From NCBI GenBank assembly GCA_944392525.1, contig CALXXB010000004.1:1-55304 (forward strand): DNA of 55,304 nucleotides. Reading direction: 5' to 3'. Positions 10,880 to 19,725 of this stretch are shown here, in pieces (position 1 is the first letter of the stretch; the number at the start of each line of letters is the position of its first letter). The notes beneath the pieces were generated by a model. That model saw nothing but the letters and a program-made list of their open reading frames with translations. It searched no databases and was not told where the DNA came from. Made by a program: the position numbers and the translations under genes. Source of the stretch: an uncultured Clostridia bacterium. GTDB taxonomy: Bacteria > Bacillota_A > Clostridia > TANB77 > CAG-508.

Positions 10880-13800
10880 TTATATGATTACTACAAATGC
10901 TATCAATTCGAAGTCTTCTAAACCTTTTATTTCATTTGAAAGCATTGTAGTCCCTCCTTTTCTAAATAAACTATCAATATCAGATTCTTCTTTTACCGCT
11001 ACTATTGATTCTATTGATTTATTCAACAAATCTGAATATTTTTTCATGTTCAATCCATCATTTGTATCTTCATTAAATTTTCTATATGCTTCTTTTATTG
11101 GTTCAACTTTATTTCTGGTCATATATCTTAATAAATCCAATGTGTTTTTTACATTCAAATGGTTAGATAAAATTTTTCCATCTTCACCTATATACACTAT
11201 ATAAAACGGATGTAATTGATTTGCATTTTGAATATTAATATCTTCATTTATATTTTTCAATATAAATATTACTCCTTTATTTATTCCATTAGCTTCGTCC
11301 GATTTAACTACTGTATGCATTCCATTGACAACTTTATCAAGTCCACCATTTTTATTTATATACTCTACTAGATCCATTCTAAAATCATTTAACCCTAAGT
11401 CTGTAATAGATACTCCTGTATTCATATCTTCTAAATCTACAACTTCTTCTTTTAACTTTTGAAGTTGTACTTTTCTATATTCCATATCACTTGACTTATT
11501 TGTCAATACATTATCTTCACCAGTTGCTGATATGTCTAACATGTACATTCTATTCTCTACTCTATTTTTTAAATTTATATAATCATCTAAATTCATATTT
11601 GGCCAAAAATTAACTAATTGAATAACTTTATTTTTAGAACCTATTCTGTCTATTCTTCCAAATCTTTGTATAATTCTAACAGGATTCCAATGTATATCAT
11701 AATTTATTAAATAATCACAATCTTGTAAATTTTGGCCTTCACTAATACAATCAGTTGCTACTAGTATATCTATTTCCTTATCTGCATCCCCAAATAGTGT
11801 TTCTCTATTCTTAGATATCGGAGAAAAGTTGATTAACAAATTATTAAAATCTTTGCTTGTATCATATGTGCATTTATTATTTCCACTTCCACTTATTAAT
11901 GCTGTTTCCACATTACATTCTAATTTAAAAACTTTACTTATATTTTCATAAATATAGTTTGCAGTATCTGCAAAAGCACTAAATACTATTACTTTTTTAT
12001 TTTCTTCATTTATTGGATTTTCTATTTTATTCCTTATTGTATTTACTAATTCTAGAAGTTTTAAATCATTTTCCGGCTTAATTTTTTTAAACTCATTTAA
12101 TAAAAACTCAAATACTTTTTTATCATTTGTTAAATCTTCTTTCCATCCTATTGTATTCATGTCTCTTAAGTTTATTTTTACTTTACCACCAATATCAAAG
12201 TCATTATCCAGTAGTTCCTCTATATCATCTTCCTCATCATAATTACTTACATCAAAATTACTAAATTGTTTGTCTGTTCCAATTTTTTCAAAATCATCTA
12301 TAGAATCTATTGTTGAATTAATTAATTCTAATATTTTACTTATAGTGATTCTAAAAGAATCTACTGAGCTTTCCAATCTTTTTAATAAATTAATCCTCAT
12401 TAATTTCTGTAAACTTTTTTCTCTATCTGCCTGTCTTAATCTTACCGTTCCCTCTTTTACTTTCGTATCATATATTTCTTCATATTTATTAATATTTTGG
12501 GGTAAAATATAGTCAAATGGCGAATACACGCTCATGTTAAGTTTAACTAACATGTTGTATATATCTTTAATGGAAATAAATCCATCAATATTAGTTAATT
12601 CTGTTGTTTTATTAATAGGTTTTAGTCTCGTTGGGAAATTACCTATTTTATTTATATCATAGTATTTCTCTATATGTTTTCTACTTCTCGCTATCGTCAC
12701 ACTATCCAATAATTTAAAAAATTCAAAATCTTCATTTAATTTTTTTAACAAACTTTCAGATGTTCTCTCCTCTGTGGGAAGTTTTGACCATTCGTTAAAT
12801 GCTGTTTGTGCATTTTTTAATATTGTATCTATTGACTTTGTCTTACTTATTTTTTCATCAATAACATCTGTATTTCCTTCATATGCTAATGCTAATTGAT
12901 TTTTTAAATCCGTAAATCTATTATTAACTGGAGTCGCAGATAACATTAATACTTTAGTTTTTACTCCCGCTTTCATTACTTCATTTAATAATCTTGTATA
13001 TCTTGTTTCTCTATCTCTTCTAGCATTATTATTTCTAAAATTGTGTGATTCATCTATTACTACTAAATCATAATTTCCCCAATTTATTCTAGATAAATCA
13101 TTCCCATTTGAATATCCTTTATGTCTTGACAAATCGGTATGGAAAAGTACATCATAATTAAATCTATCTTTTTGCAAAATATTATCTTTATAATTTGCTT
13201 TATATGTATTCCAGTTTTCAGAAAGTTTCTTTGGACATAATACCAATATACTCTTATTACGTTCCTGATAATATTTTATTACCGCTAATGCTGTAAAAGT
13301 TTTTCCTAATCCCACACTATCTGCCAAAATACATCCATTATATTTCTCTAATTTATTTATTAATCCTAGTACCGCATCTTTTTGGAAATCATATAATGTA
13401 TTCCATATAACTGACTCTTTGAATCCAGTCTTTTCATTTGCCAAATCATCTTCTGAGACATCAATTAAAAACTCATTAAATATATTATATAATATTATAT
13501 AATATATAAACTGAGGTGAATTTTCTTTATATAAATTAGCTATAAAATCTATTACTTCATCTGTAACATCTTTTAAACTATTTTCATTATTCCATAATTC
13601 TTCAAAAGCATCAAGATAATACTTAGTTGTTTGATAATTATCATCTATTTTTGTTATAGGGCTAAATATTGCATTATTCTTTTGATATCCAAGTCCGGCA
13701 GATGACATTTCCTCTACATTTAAATATGTCACTCTATCATTAATGTTCATAAACTTCTGAATTGGATTATTATTTATATTGCTTTTAAATTTTGCTTTTT

Positions 13801-14131
13801 CTTTTATCCATTTTGCACATTCTTTTGCTATTGCTTTTCCATTTAGTTTATTTTTTAATTTGATCTCAAATTCGCTTCCAGCAACGCTCTTCTCTCTTTT
13901 ATAATTATCTATTTCAAATAATCTTTCTTGTTTTTCTTCTTTCTCCTTTTTTATAAAAGTAGGATTTGTAAAAATAAAATCTAATTCTTCTATATGTGAT
14001 AATTCTTTTTTTAATTCTTCATAACTATACATTGAAAAAACAGCAGACGCAATATAGCATTTATCGCTTTCTTTTAATTCTGCTTTTAAATCATCACCAA
14101 ATTTATCAATTCTATTGTCAATTACTTTCAT
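10880..14131 (-). CDS. SNF2-type helicase with PLD-like N-terminus, restriction-associated
   Basis: A large (about 1083 residues) SF2 ATPase, probably a DNA translocase. The N-terminal 110 residues resemble the phospholipase D-like fold often attached to such helicases (CYIASAVFSMYSYEELK, then FIFTNPTFI), although I see no intact HxK nuclease motif. Then come Walker A ADSVGLGKTFTA, Walker B VVIDESHNF and the C-terminal helicase motifs ATDCISEGQNLQ and IQRFGRIDRIGS. I chose the ATG at 14131 because GGGGGA lies five bases upstream; the frame is open to a TTG four codons earlier (14143). It is the first gene of a tight five-gene operon with DUF4391, mod, mod and res. Confidence 0.88.
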   Translation of the reverse strand: MKVIDNRIDKFGDDLKAELKESDKCYIASAVFSMYSYEELKKELSHIEELDFIFTNPTFIKKEKEEKQERLFEIDNYKREKSVAGSEFEIKLKNKLNGKAIAKECAKWIKEKAKFKSNINNNPIQKFMNINDRVTYLNVEEMSSAGLGYQKNNAIFSPITKIDDNYQTTKYYLDAFEELWNNENSLKDVTDEVIDFIANLYKENSPQFIYYIILYNIFNEFLIDVSEDDLANEKTGFKESVIWNTLYDFQKDAVLGLINKLEKYNGCILADSVGLGKTFTALAVIKYYQERNKSILVLCPKKLSENWNTYKANYKDNILQKDRFNYDVLFHTDLSRHKGYSNGNDLSRINWGNYDLVVIDESHNFRNNNARRDRETRYTRLLNEVMKAGVKTKVLMLSATPVNNRFTDLKNQLALAYEGNTDVIDEKISKTKSIDTILKNAQTAFNEWSKLPTEERTSESLLKKLNEDFEFFKLLDSVTIARSRKHIEKYYDINKIGNFPTRLKPINKTTELTNIDGFISIKDIYNMLVKLNMSVYSPFDYILPQNINKYEEIYDTKVKEGTVRLRQADREKSLQKLMRINLLKRLESSVDSFRITISKILELINSTIDSIDDFEKIGTDKQFSNFDVSNYDEEDDIEELLDNDFDIGGKVKINLRDMNTIGWKEDLTNDKKVFEFLLNEFKKIKPENDLKLLELVNTIRNKIENPINEENKKVIVFSAFADTANYIYENISKVFKLECNVETALISGSGNNKCTYDTSKDFNNLLINFSPISKNRETLFGDADKEIDILVATDCISEGQNLQDCDYLINYDIHWNPVRIIQRFGRIDRIGSKNKVIQLVNFWPNMNLDDYINLKNRVENRMYMLDISATGEDNVLTNKSSDMEYRKVQLQKLKEEVVDLEDMNTGVSITDLGLNDFRMDLVEYINKNGGLDKVVNGMHTVVKSDEANGINKGVIFILKNINEDINIQNANQLHPFYIVYIGEDGKILSNHLNVKNTLDLLRYMTRNKVEPIKEAYRKFNEDTNDGLNMKKYSDLLNKSIESIVAVKEESDIDSLFRKGGTTMLSNEIKGLEDFELIAFVVII

Positions 14132-14167
14132 AATATCCCCCAAAAAGATTATCTTATATTTACTTAT

Positions 14168-14196
14168 TTTATATCACAAAATAACATATTCTACAA
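14168..14196 (-). promoter_or_regulatory. Predicted promoter of the restriction-modification operon
   Basis: Minus strand: TTGTAG (14191-14196), a 17-base spacer, and TATAAA (14168-14173) preceded by TG, giving an extended -10. It lies 37 bases upstream of the helicase ATG and downstream of the Thoeris-like operon terminator, consistent with an independent transcript. The match is modest and the region is AT-rich. Confidence 0.45.
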
Positions 14197-14300
14197 GAAA
14201 TCCACATTATTTTACAAATTTCTTTTATTTTTTCTAGTTATATTTTCTATTAATTAAATTTATAAAACATCTATCAGTATAAATTCATTTATAACTTAAA

Positions 14301-14340
14301 CAAAAAAGCCTTAACGAATAAATTTCATTAAAGCTTTTAA
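14301..14340 (-). terminator. Intrinsic terminator after the TIR gene
   Basis: On the minus strand a stem made from AAAGCTTTAATGAA and TTCGTTAAGGCTTT, with G-U pairs and a short loop, is followed by a run of six T. It lies right after the TIR gene stop and separates the Thoeris-like operon from the restriction operon. Confidence 0.75.
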
Positions 14341-14351
14341 AATATAATTAA

Positions 14352-15143
14352 TTACTTATTTAAATTCAAATGATATAACACATCTAAAGCATTTGTATTG
14401 CTACTAATATATTTTTTTTCTACACTAAATCGACTTTTCCATATTTTTAATATTTTTTCATCTAAATTAGTTAATCTGCTAAAATCTGTCTCATATTTTA
14501 CTTTAAGTTCCTGATTGCTTTGTGAATATTCTAATATTTTTTTTCTTCTATAAACTTCTGGATTCTTTATTTGTATTTTATTTATTATTGAAAGTTCTAA
14601 ATATATCCACGGAGACATTGTATAACTTTTTCCTTCTATCTGTTCTTCTATTTTTGGTATTGATTCATCCGTATTAATAAATAATATACATTCGGATAAG
14701 TCAATCATTTTCATAATTGATACTGCTAACATAGAATGGACATGACTTGTTGAAAAGTTTCTTTTGGGATATGAAAAAGTATTTCCATCTTCATTCAAGC
14801 AATATTTTTCATCTATTTTGCGTAACAAATCATCGGCTTGTCCCCACAATACCTCATCAAAAAACACTTTAAGTCCTAATTCGCTATTTAACCATCCTGC
14901 AATGGCTTTTACTAAATCTGCATCATTATGTGAGTACGAGATAAAAATATCCGCTTTTTCTTTTTTAAATAATTCATCTTCTACCCTATTTCCATCTATA
15001 ATCCCATCTTTTATATATTTACTTAAAAGTTCTTGTACTGACTTTTTATCTTGTTTTATCATTGAACTTCCTATTAAATGGTATTCATCAAATTTATTCT
15101 CAAAAAAATCTTTTGTAATCCTTAAATTAAATCCCCTATACAT
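14352..15143 (-). CDS. TIR-domain protein, second TIR of the Thoeris-like operon
   Basis: A 263-residue soluble protein. An N-terminal segment of about 62 residues of no family I recognise is followed by a TIR domain: KADIFISYSHNDADLVKAI (about 63-81), the LKVFFDE strand (about 91), LSECILFINTDES (about 149), and SPWIYLELS, where E183 sits at the position of the catalytic NAD-cleaving glutamate. About 75 charged residues follow. It begins 7 bases after the macro-domain gene, whose stop overlaps its GAGGT ribosome-binding site, so expression is coupled. Expected role is an NAD-consuming or signal-making enzyme triggered by phage. It is not the MTH538/ThsB type of TIR encoded two genes upstream. 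It may be a second sensor for the same effector or an additional effector. Confidence 0.85.
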   Translation of the reverse strand: MYRGFNLRITKDFFENKFDEYHLIGSSMIKQDKKSVQELLSKYIKDGIIDGNRVEDELFKKEKADIFISYSHNDADLVKAIAGWLNSELGLKVFFDEVLWGQADDLLRKIDEKYCLNEDGNTFSYPKRNFSTSHVHSMLAVSIMKMIDLSECILFINTDESIPKIEEQIEGKSYTMSPWIYLELSIINKIQIKNPEVYRRKKILEYSQSNQELKVKYETDFSRLTNLDEKILKIWKSRFSVEKKYISSNTNALDVLYHLNLNK

Positions 15144-15150
15144 TTTTACC

Positions 15151-16002
15151 TCACAATTCTAAAATATTTATTTCATTTTTCGCTGATTTTCTAACAACAA
15201 TATGAATATTAGAGTTAATAAAGTTTTCATTAAATTTTATTAACTGAACCATTAACTCCAAAATTGTTTGTTCACTTTTATTAGGTCCAGTATTACCACC
15301 ACCAATTATTGGCAAAATTAATTCTTTTCCATTTCCATACACATTATGATATTCAATTAATTTTTGTATAACTGAAATTTGATCCTGTTCTGTATATTGT
15401 TCATGCAAATTTTCATCTAGTTTGCATAAACCTAATAAATAATAGTTGCATTCTTGCAAATTATATTCTACCACTGTTCCTACCGGATATCTTTTTAAAT
15501 TTCCTTGTCTCTTTTCTTGCCTGTTTAATTGTTCAAAACATAAATTTTGCTTATCTAATATTTTTTGTATCTTCTTATTAAGAGTCTCCTGACTTATATT
15601 CTCTTTTTCTTCTATTTTCTTAATTACTTTTCCATGTAATTTATCTGATGAAATTAATCCGTTATTAACTTCTGTATCAAAACATCTATTAGCTGAAATT
15701 GCTATTATTTTGTCTTTTGACTCATATTTTTCAGATAATATGTCTCCAAATTCAACCGTTACTTTTTTACCATTTTTACATAAAATATCATTTTTATTTT
15801 TAACAAATACAGCAATTACTGCAGGAAGAAACGTAAAAAAAACTATAAGTAATAATATTATTACTGCATTTTTAATTCCGTTTATATATTCATTTATCGG
15901 AATAAATATTGAAATTGCACCTATCATGGAAAAAACCAAAGAAATACATTTTATCCATGAATTGATAATATAATTAAAATTAGTTTTTATTCTATTTATC
16001 AT
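15151..16002 (-). CDS. thsA: Membrane-anchored macro-domain effector, Thoeris type II ThsA-like
   Basis: A 283-residue protein with two N-terminal membrane helices (about 17-40 and 46-68) followed by a cytoplasmic macro domain. Seen in the macro part are VEFGDILSE and KDKIIAISANRCFDTEVNNG (about 83-115) and the ligand-loop motif LPIIGGGNTG (about 230-239). This two-helix plus macro layout is that of the ThsA of type II Thoeris, where the macro domain senses an ADP-ribose-derived signal made by a TIR enzyme and the membrane part is thought to disrupt the membrane and stop infection. It starts 2 bases after thsB (the AGGAG site lies inside the thsB end). Nothing looks broken. Assignment rests on architecture and neighbours. 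Confidence 0.85.
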   Translation of the reverse strand: MINRIKTNFNYIINSWIKCISLVFSMIGAISIFIPINEYINGIKNAVIILLLIVFFTFLPAVIAVFVKNKNDILCKNGKKVTVEFGDILSEKYESKDKIIAISANRCFDTEVNNGLISSDKLHGKVIKKIEEKENISQETLNKKIQKILDKQNLCFEQLNRQEKRQGNLKRYPVGTVVEYNLQECNYYLLGLCKLDENLHEQYTEQDQISVIQKLIEYHNVYGNGKELILPIIGGGNTGPNKSEQTILELMVQLIKFNENFINSNIHIVVRKSAKNEINILEL

Positions 16003-16004
16003 TT

Positions 16005-16517
16005 CTACACTCCTAACTTTTTATATACAGAATCATTCCATCTGTAAGCACCCGTTTCTCCATTTTTTCTATGTTCTTCATGGCATTGTGGCCAATTATC
16101 CATAGAATAAACTATTACATCCTTCTTATAAGGTATATGTATGGCTAATGCATCTCTCGCTATTGGCGGGCAATATTGTTCATCACATACTTTTTTTCCA
16201 TTTAAGTTAACTACTATAATAGGTAAATCCATTCCTATGGCTGTTTCAATTTCCCATCTCACAAATTTATATAAATTTTTAGTATGTTCACCAACTAATA
16301 AAATAAATATTTTTGCATTATCCATTCTTTCTTTCAATTTTCTTTTTATCGTTTCCTCACTACTTGTATCTCTTGCATTGTTTAATTCATGAGCATCATA
16401 AAAATTAAAGTCTATATTATCATTTTGTTTCCAACCTCTCATATATCTATAAGCCCACATATCATTATCTCCATCAAAAGCAACATATGTTTTATTTCTA
16501 TATGGCATATACATCAT
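16005..16517 (-). CDS. thsB: ThsB TIR-like protein, Thoeris signal-producing enzyme
   Basis: A 170-residue single-domain TIR-like protein of the MTH538/ThsB family. It has an N-terminal strand KTYVAFDGDNDMWAYRYM, the segment NIDFNFYDAHELN, the middle strand AKIFILLVGEHTKNLYKFV, and RWEIETAIG, in which E89 fits the catalytic glutamate, then LPIIVVNLNGK. In Thoeris, ThsB detects infection and uses NAD to make a cyclic or ADP-ribose-type signal for ThsA. Three ATGs (16517, 16514, 16508) follow AAAGGAGGA; the first is too close to that site, so 16514 or 16508 (starting MPYRNKTYV) is likelier in vivo. It lies 87 bases downstream of an Xre regulator, with a long hairpin between. Confidence 0.88.
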   Translation of the reverse strand: MMYMPYRNKTYVAFDGDNDMWAYRYMRGWKQNDNIDFNFYDAHELNNARDTSSEETIKRKLKERMDNAKIFILLVGEHTKNLYKFVRWEIETAIGMDLPIIVVNLNGKKVCDEQYCPPIARDALAIHIPYKKDVIVYSMDNWPQCHEEHRKNGETGAYRWNDSVYKKLGV

Positions 16518-16575
16518 TCCTCCTTTAATGATTATTGTTTTATTATATTACCTTTCCAAATTTTTTTACAGAGCA

Positions 16576-16620
16576 AAAGTGACTCAATTTAGCAATTTTT
16601 TTGTTAAATTGAGTCACTTT
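16576..16620 (-). terminator. Long perfect hairpin between xre and thsB
   Basis: Arms 16576-16591 and 16605-16620 are perfect 16-base complements, and four inner pairs (one G-U) extend the stem to 20 bp around a five-T/A loop. The stop codon of xre lies inside. After the stem on the minus strand come only four T, so it is either a terminator/attenuator for the xre transcript or an operator-like site ahead of the Thoeris-like genes. Confidence 0.6.
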
Positions 16621-16969
16621 GTGTCATTTTATTATAAATTTCATCTATATTCCCATATTTAAAGTTTTTATTTATTATATTAACAACTTTTGTTTTTTCT
16701 TTTAAATCTATTTTTTCGCTTTTAAAAAATCTATCTGATATCTCTATATAATCTTCTTCGGTTATTTCTTTTATTTCAAAAAAGTTATCAAGGCTAATAT
16801 GAAAAAGTTTAGCTATTTTTATTGCATCTGTTACTGTCATACTTCTTTTCCTTCGTTCCCAGCTTGATACTTTTGATCTACTAATATCTAATTTTTCTGC
16901 AAATTGTTCTTGTGTTAGTTTATTACTTTTTCTTAATCTTCTTATTTTTTCTGATACAAATACTTCCAT
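16604..16969 (-). CDS. Xre-family DNA-binding regulator
   Basis: A 121-residue regulator. An N-terminal helix-turn-helix occupies about residues 6-60 (KIRRLRKSNKLTQEQFAEKL, then SRSKVSSWERRKRS), followed by a helical, charged tail of about 55 residues that I do not recognise. The ATG follows GGGAGA. It is the first gene in the direction of the Thoeris-like operon and divergent from the sigma-factor gene, so it may control thsB and the genes after it; that role is inferred from position. The 157 bases between it and the sigma gene hold both promoters, which I could not place firmly. Confidence 0.85.
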   Translation of the reverse strand: MEVFVSEKIRRLRKSNKLTQEQFAEKLDISRSKVSSWERRKRSMTVTDAIKIAKLFHISLDNFFEIKEITEEDYIEISDRFFKSEKIDLKEKTKVVNIINKNFKYGNIDEIYNKMTQSDSI

Positions 16970-17126
16970 AATTATCTCCCATATATTTTATAACATACAT
17001 TTTTTGAAAAATTTGTCGAAATTTGTAAATTGTTGTGTTTTTTATTAAACTATAAAAACATTATTGCAACATTTATTTTTTAGACTTTTTTATCCTTTTA
17101 TTGTATTATTAGTATAGGAGTAAAAT

Positions 17127-18734
17127 ATGGAAGAAGATAAAAGATTATATAAAGAATTTTTAGATGGAAATAATGAAGCTTTTAATGCAATAATAAGTAA
17201 GTATGAGAAAAATCTTATTTACTTTATAACACGATATGTAAAAGATATAGATGTAGCACAAGATATTTACCAAGATACGGTAATGTATTTATTAGAACAT
17301 AAAGAAAAATATGATGATAAGTATTCTCTAAAAGCTTATCTTTATCTAATTGCTAAATCACGTGCTATAAATTATTTAAACAGTAAGAAAAGAAATGTAC
17401 CAATAGAAAATTATGAAAATACTTTGCAAGAAGAAAAACTTCTAGAAGACATTATCTTTTCTAAAGAAAGACAAAAGAAAATAAAAAAAGTAATTAGAAA
17501 AATGAAACCAGAATATCAGTTAGTAATTTACTTAACTAAAATAGAAGGATTATCTTATAAAGAAACTGGAATCATTATGGATAAGTCAGAAAAACAGATA
17601 AAAAATTTAGTATTTAATGCCACTAAAAAGTTAAAGAAATTACTAGTACAAGAAAAAATAATTGAAATAAAAAATAATAAAATTATAAGACTACTTTTAT
17701 GGTTTATCATAATTACAGTTGCTATATCTTCATTAACATATGCAGGATTTGTTATCTATGAAAAATATAAAGCCAGTTTAATGCCTACATATACAAATAA
17801 ATTTGATAATAGTGAAAAAAATAATATGTGGATTTGTACCTTTAATCTTGCTTGGAATGAATTCATGGATCAAAGATTTGGTGGTCCTGTAGAATTTAAA
17901 GAAGGTAACTCTGAATTAGTAAATTCTTTAAATCAAAAAGATTTTACTAAAGACCAATTATCTTCTGATGATTATTATATAAAAGTAGCTGAAACATCTC
18001 CTGAATTAAAAGAAGTAATTAAAACTGATATACAAAATAAATTTAACATAGACGAAAGCTCTTCATTAGATAAGATTAACTTTAATTTACCAAACAGTTA
18101 TACAATTTACTCTTTCCTATATAAGAAATTTACATTTCCAGAGCCTTTTGATATACTTCTTCCTGACAAATTTGCAAACTCAGAAGAAAATGTTAAATAC
18201 TTTGGAATTGATAGTTCTTCTTCTAATGATTTAAGAGACAATGTCGAAGTTTTATTCTATGATGATAACGATAATTTTGCTGTAAAATTAAAAACAGTAA
18301 ATAATGAAGATGTTATCTTGGCTAGAATAGAAAATAGTAATTCTTTTGAAGAAACATATAATGAAATTAAAGAAAAAGAATCTTCTGAAACTAACCATAC
18401 TTTTGGAGAATCTGATACATTAAAAATACCAAACTTAATTGTAAATACTTCTATTAGCTATGATGAATTGTGTTATAAAGAATTAAAACAAAATGCTAAT
18501 AATATAGATTATATAACTTCTGCTGTTCAAACAGTTAATTTCACATTAAATAATGAAGGTGGAGAAGTTTTAAGCAACAGTGTTGCACAAGATATCACTA
18601 GAGAAAACAAAACTATAAAAAGATTTTTCGATTTTACAGATGAATTTTGCTTATTTTTAAAAGAATCAGATAAAGAAAAACCATATTTAGCACTAAAAGT
18701 AGATAATACAGATTTAATGGAAGAAACTAAATAA
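17127..18734 (+). CDS. ECF-type sigma factor fused to a membrane segment and an extracytoplasmic domain
   Basis: A 535-residue fusion. Residues 1-175 are a sigma-70 family ECF-like factor: region 2 (EAFNAIISKYEKNLIYF, then DVAQDIYQDTVMYL) and region 4 (MKPEYQLVIYLTKIEGLSYK, then IKNLVFNATKKLKK). One membrane helix (about 187-210) follows, then about 320 residues that must lie outside the cell. The last 120 residues (KIPNLIVNTSISYDELCYK, then NFTLNNEGGEVLSNS, then FFDFTDEFCLFLKE) resemble by eye the C-terminal sheet and reactive-loop region of serpins. Normal ECF factors are about 180 residues, with the sensing part in a separate anti-sigma factor. The gene starts at ATG after TAGGAG and is 13 bases upstream of a DUF4362-like gene. 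The sigma part is certain; the outer domain is not. Confidence 0.85.
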   Translation: MEEDKRLYKEFLDGNNEAFNAIISKYEKNLIYFITRYVKDIDVAQDIYQDTVMYLLEHKEKYDDKYSLKAYLYLIAKSRAINYLNSKKRNVPIENYENTLQEEKLLEDIIFSKERQKKIKKVIRKMKPEYQLVIYLTKIEGLSYKETGIIMDKSEKQIKNLVFNATKKLKKLLVQEKIIEIKNNKIIRLLLWFIIITVAISSLTYAGFVIYEKYKASLMPTYTNKFDNSEKNNMWICTFNLAWNEFMDQRFGGPVEFKEGNSELVNSLNQKDFTKDQLSSDDYYIKVAETSPELKEVIKTDIQNKFNIDESSSLDKINFNLPNSYTIYSFLYKKFTFPEPFDILLPDKFANSEENVKYFGIDSSSSNDLRDNVEVLFYDDNDNFAVKLKTVNNEDVILARIENSNSFEETYNEIKEKESSETNHTFGESDTLKIPNLIVNTSISYDELCYKELKQNANNIDYITSAVQTVNFTLNNEGGEVLSNSVAQDITRENKTIKRFFDFTDEFCLFLKESDKEKPYLALKVDNTDLMEETK

Positions 18735-18747
18735 AGAGGGTGTTATT

Positions 18748-19704
18748 ATGAAAAAATTAGGAATTATTTTTATTATAATTTTATTTATCGTTCTAATATT
18801 AGTATTTATCTTTTATAATTTTTATATAAAAGATTCTAATAATAATGTAAGTAATAACACAGATATCAACAACACTATTACCCCAGCATCTACAGAAGAA
18901 AAATCACTTGAAGATTTACCTATAGAATATTCTTTAGATGATGCAATTTCTGACGGATGTTTTACTTGTGGATATAACTCAAATTATAATGAAGAGAAAC
19001 TAGAACGTTTTATCTCTAACATAGAAAACAAAATACCTGATAAAATAAGAATTGCTTTTTCAACACCTGAAGGAGATACTATTTTAATTGATATCATTTT
19101 ATCTGATGATGGAAATATATTATTTAGACAAGATAACAGAAGAGATAATTTTTCATCTGAAGAAGATAGAATTATTTCAGAACAAACTCTATCTGTTAAT
19201 GATTATAGAATTGTAGAAGATATTTTAGGCGAAAGTAAAACTCTTTATTTTGAAAATAGAAACGAAGATTTCTCTAGTAGAATATTTATTTGTAGTTGTT
19301 TCTATAATATTTCTTATAATTCTAATTTTGAACTAATTTTTAGAGCAAGAAAAGATTTAGGAATAAAAACAGTAATAGAAAAAGGAACTTACTTAGATTA
19401 CAATATTTATACTTTTGGAGGAGATGTATTTGTAAAAATCAATAATGAAGAATTGCCGTTAGAAGATGCTATAAAACAAAACAAGTTAAACCCTCAAGAC
19501 ATTATAGATAATTGTACAATAGATGTAAAAGAAAATAGAAATAATGTTAATTCTGATGAAGCAAGTGATGGAGGAACACGTATCTATAGATATCCATCCG
19601 CTTCTCCTGAAGGTTATTCTATAATAAAACGCCACACACTTGATGGAAATAGAGATTTATATATTGGAGTTCCATATATGGATTTCACTAATATAAAGAA
19701 TTAA
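18748..19704 (+). CDS. Membrane-anchored extracytoplasmic protein, DUF4362-like
   Basis: A 318-residue protein with an N-terminal hydrophobic helix (about 5-27) that is either an uncleaved signal anchor or a signal peptide; no lipobox cysteine is seen. A low-complexity Asn/Thr linker follows. The main domain (about 60-190) has GCFTCGYNSNYNEEKLERFI and DKIRIAFSTPEGDTILIDII, which resembles DUF4362, a secreted domain of unknown function in Bacillota. The C-terminal 60 residues end RHTLDGNRDLYIGVPYMDF. It has a good AGAGGGTG ribosome-binding site 13 bases after the sigma-factor fusion, so the two form an operon. It is a plausible target or partner of the sigma factor's outer domain, which is inference only. 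Confidence 0.7.
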   Translation: MKKLGIIFIIILFIVLILVFIFYNFYIKDSNNNVSNNTDINNTITPASTEEKSLEDLPIEYSLDDAISDGCFTCGYNSNYNEEKLERFISNIENKIPDKIRIAFSTPEGDTILIDIILSDDGNILFRQDNRRDNFSSEEDRIISEQTLSVNDYRIVEDILGESKTLYFENRNEDFSSRIFICSCFYNISYNSNFELIFRARKDLGIKTVIEKGTYLDYNIYTFGGDVFVKINNEELPLEDAIKQNKLNPQDIIDNCTIDVKENRNNVNSDEASDGGTRIYRYPSASPEGYSIIKRHTLDGNRDLYIGVPYMDFTNIKN

Positions 19705-19725
19705 GACAGGATTTATTCCTGTCTT
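19703..19725. terminator. Bidirectional hairpin between convergent genes
   Basis: AAGACAGGA (19703-19711) and TCCTGTCTT (19717-19725) form a perfect 9-bp stem with a five-base loop. It overlaps the stop of the DUF4362-like gene and abuts the stop of the convergent ASCH gene, so it can serve both. The T runs are short. Confidence 0.7.
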
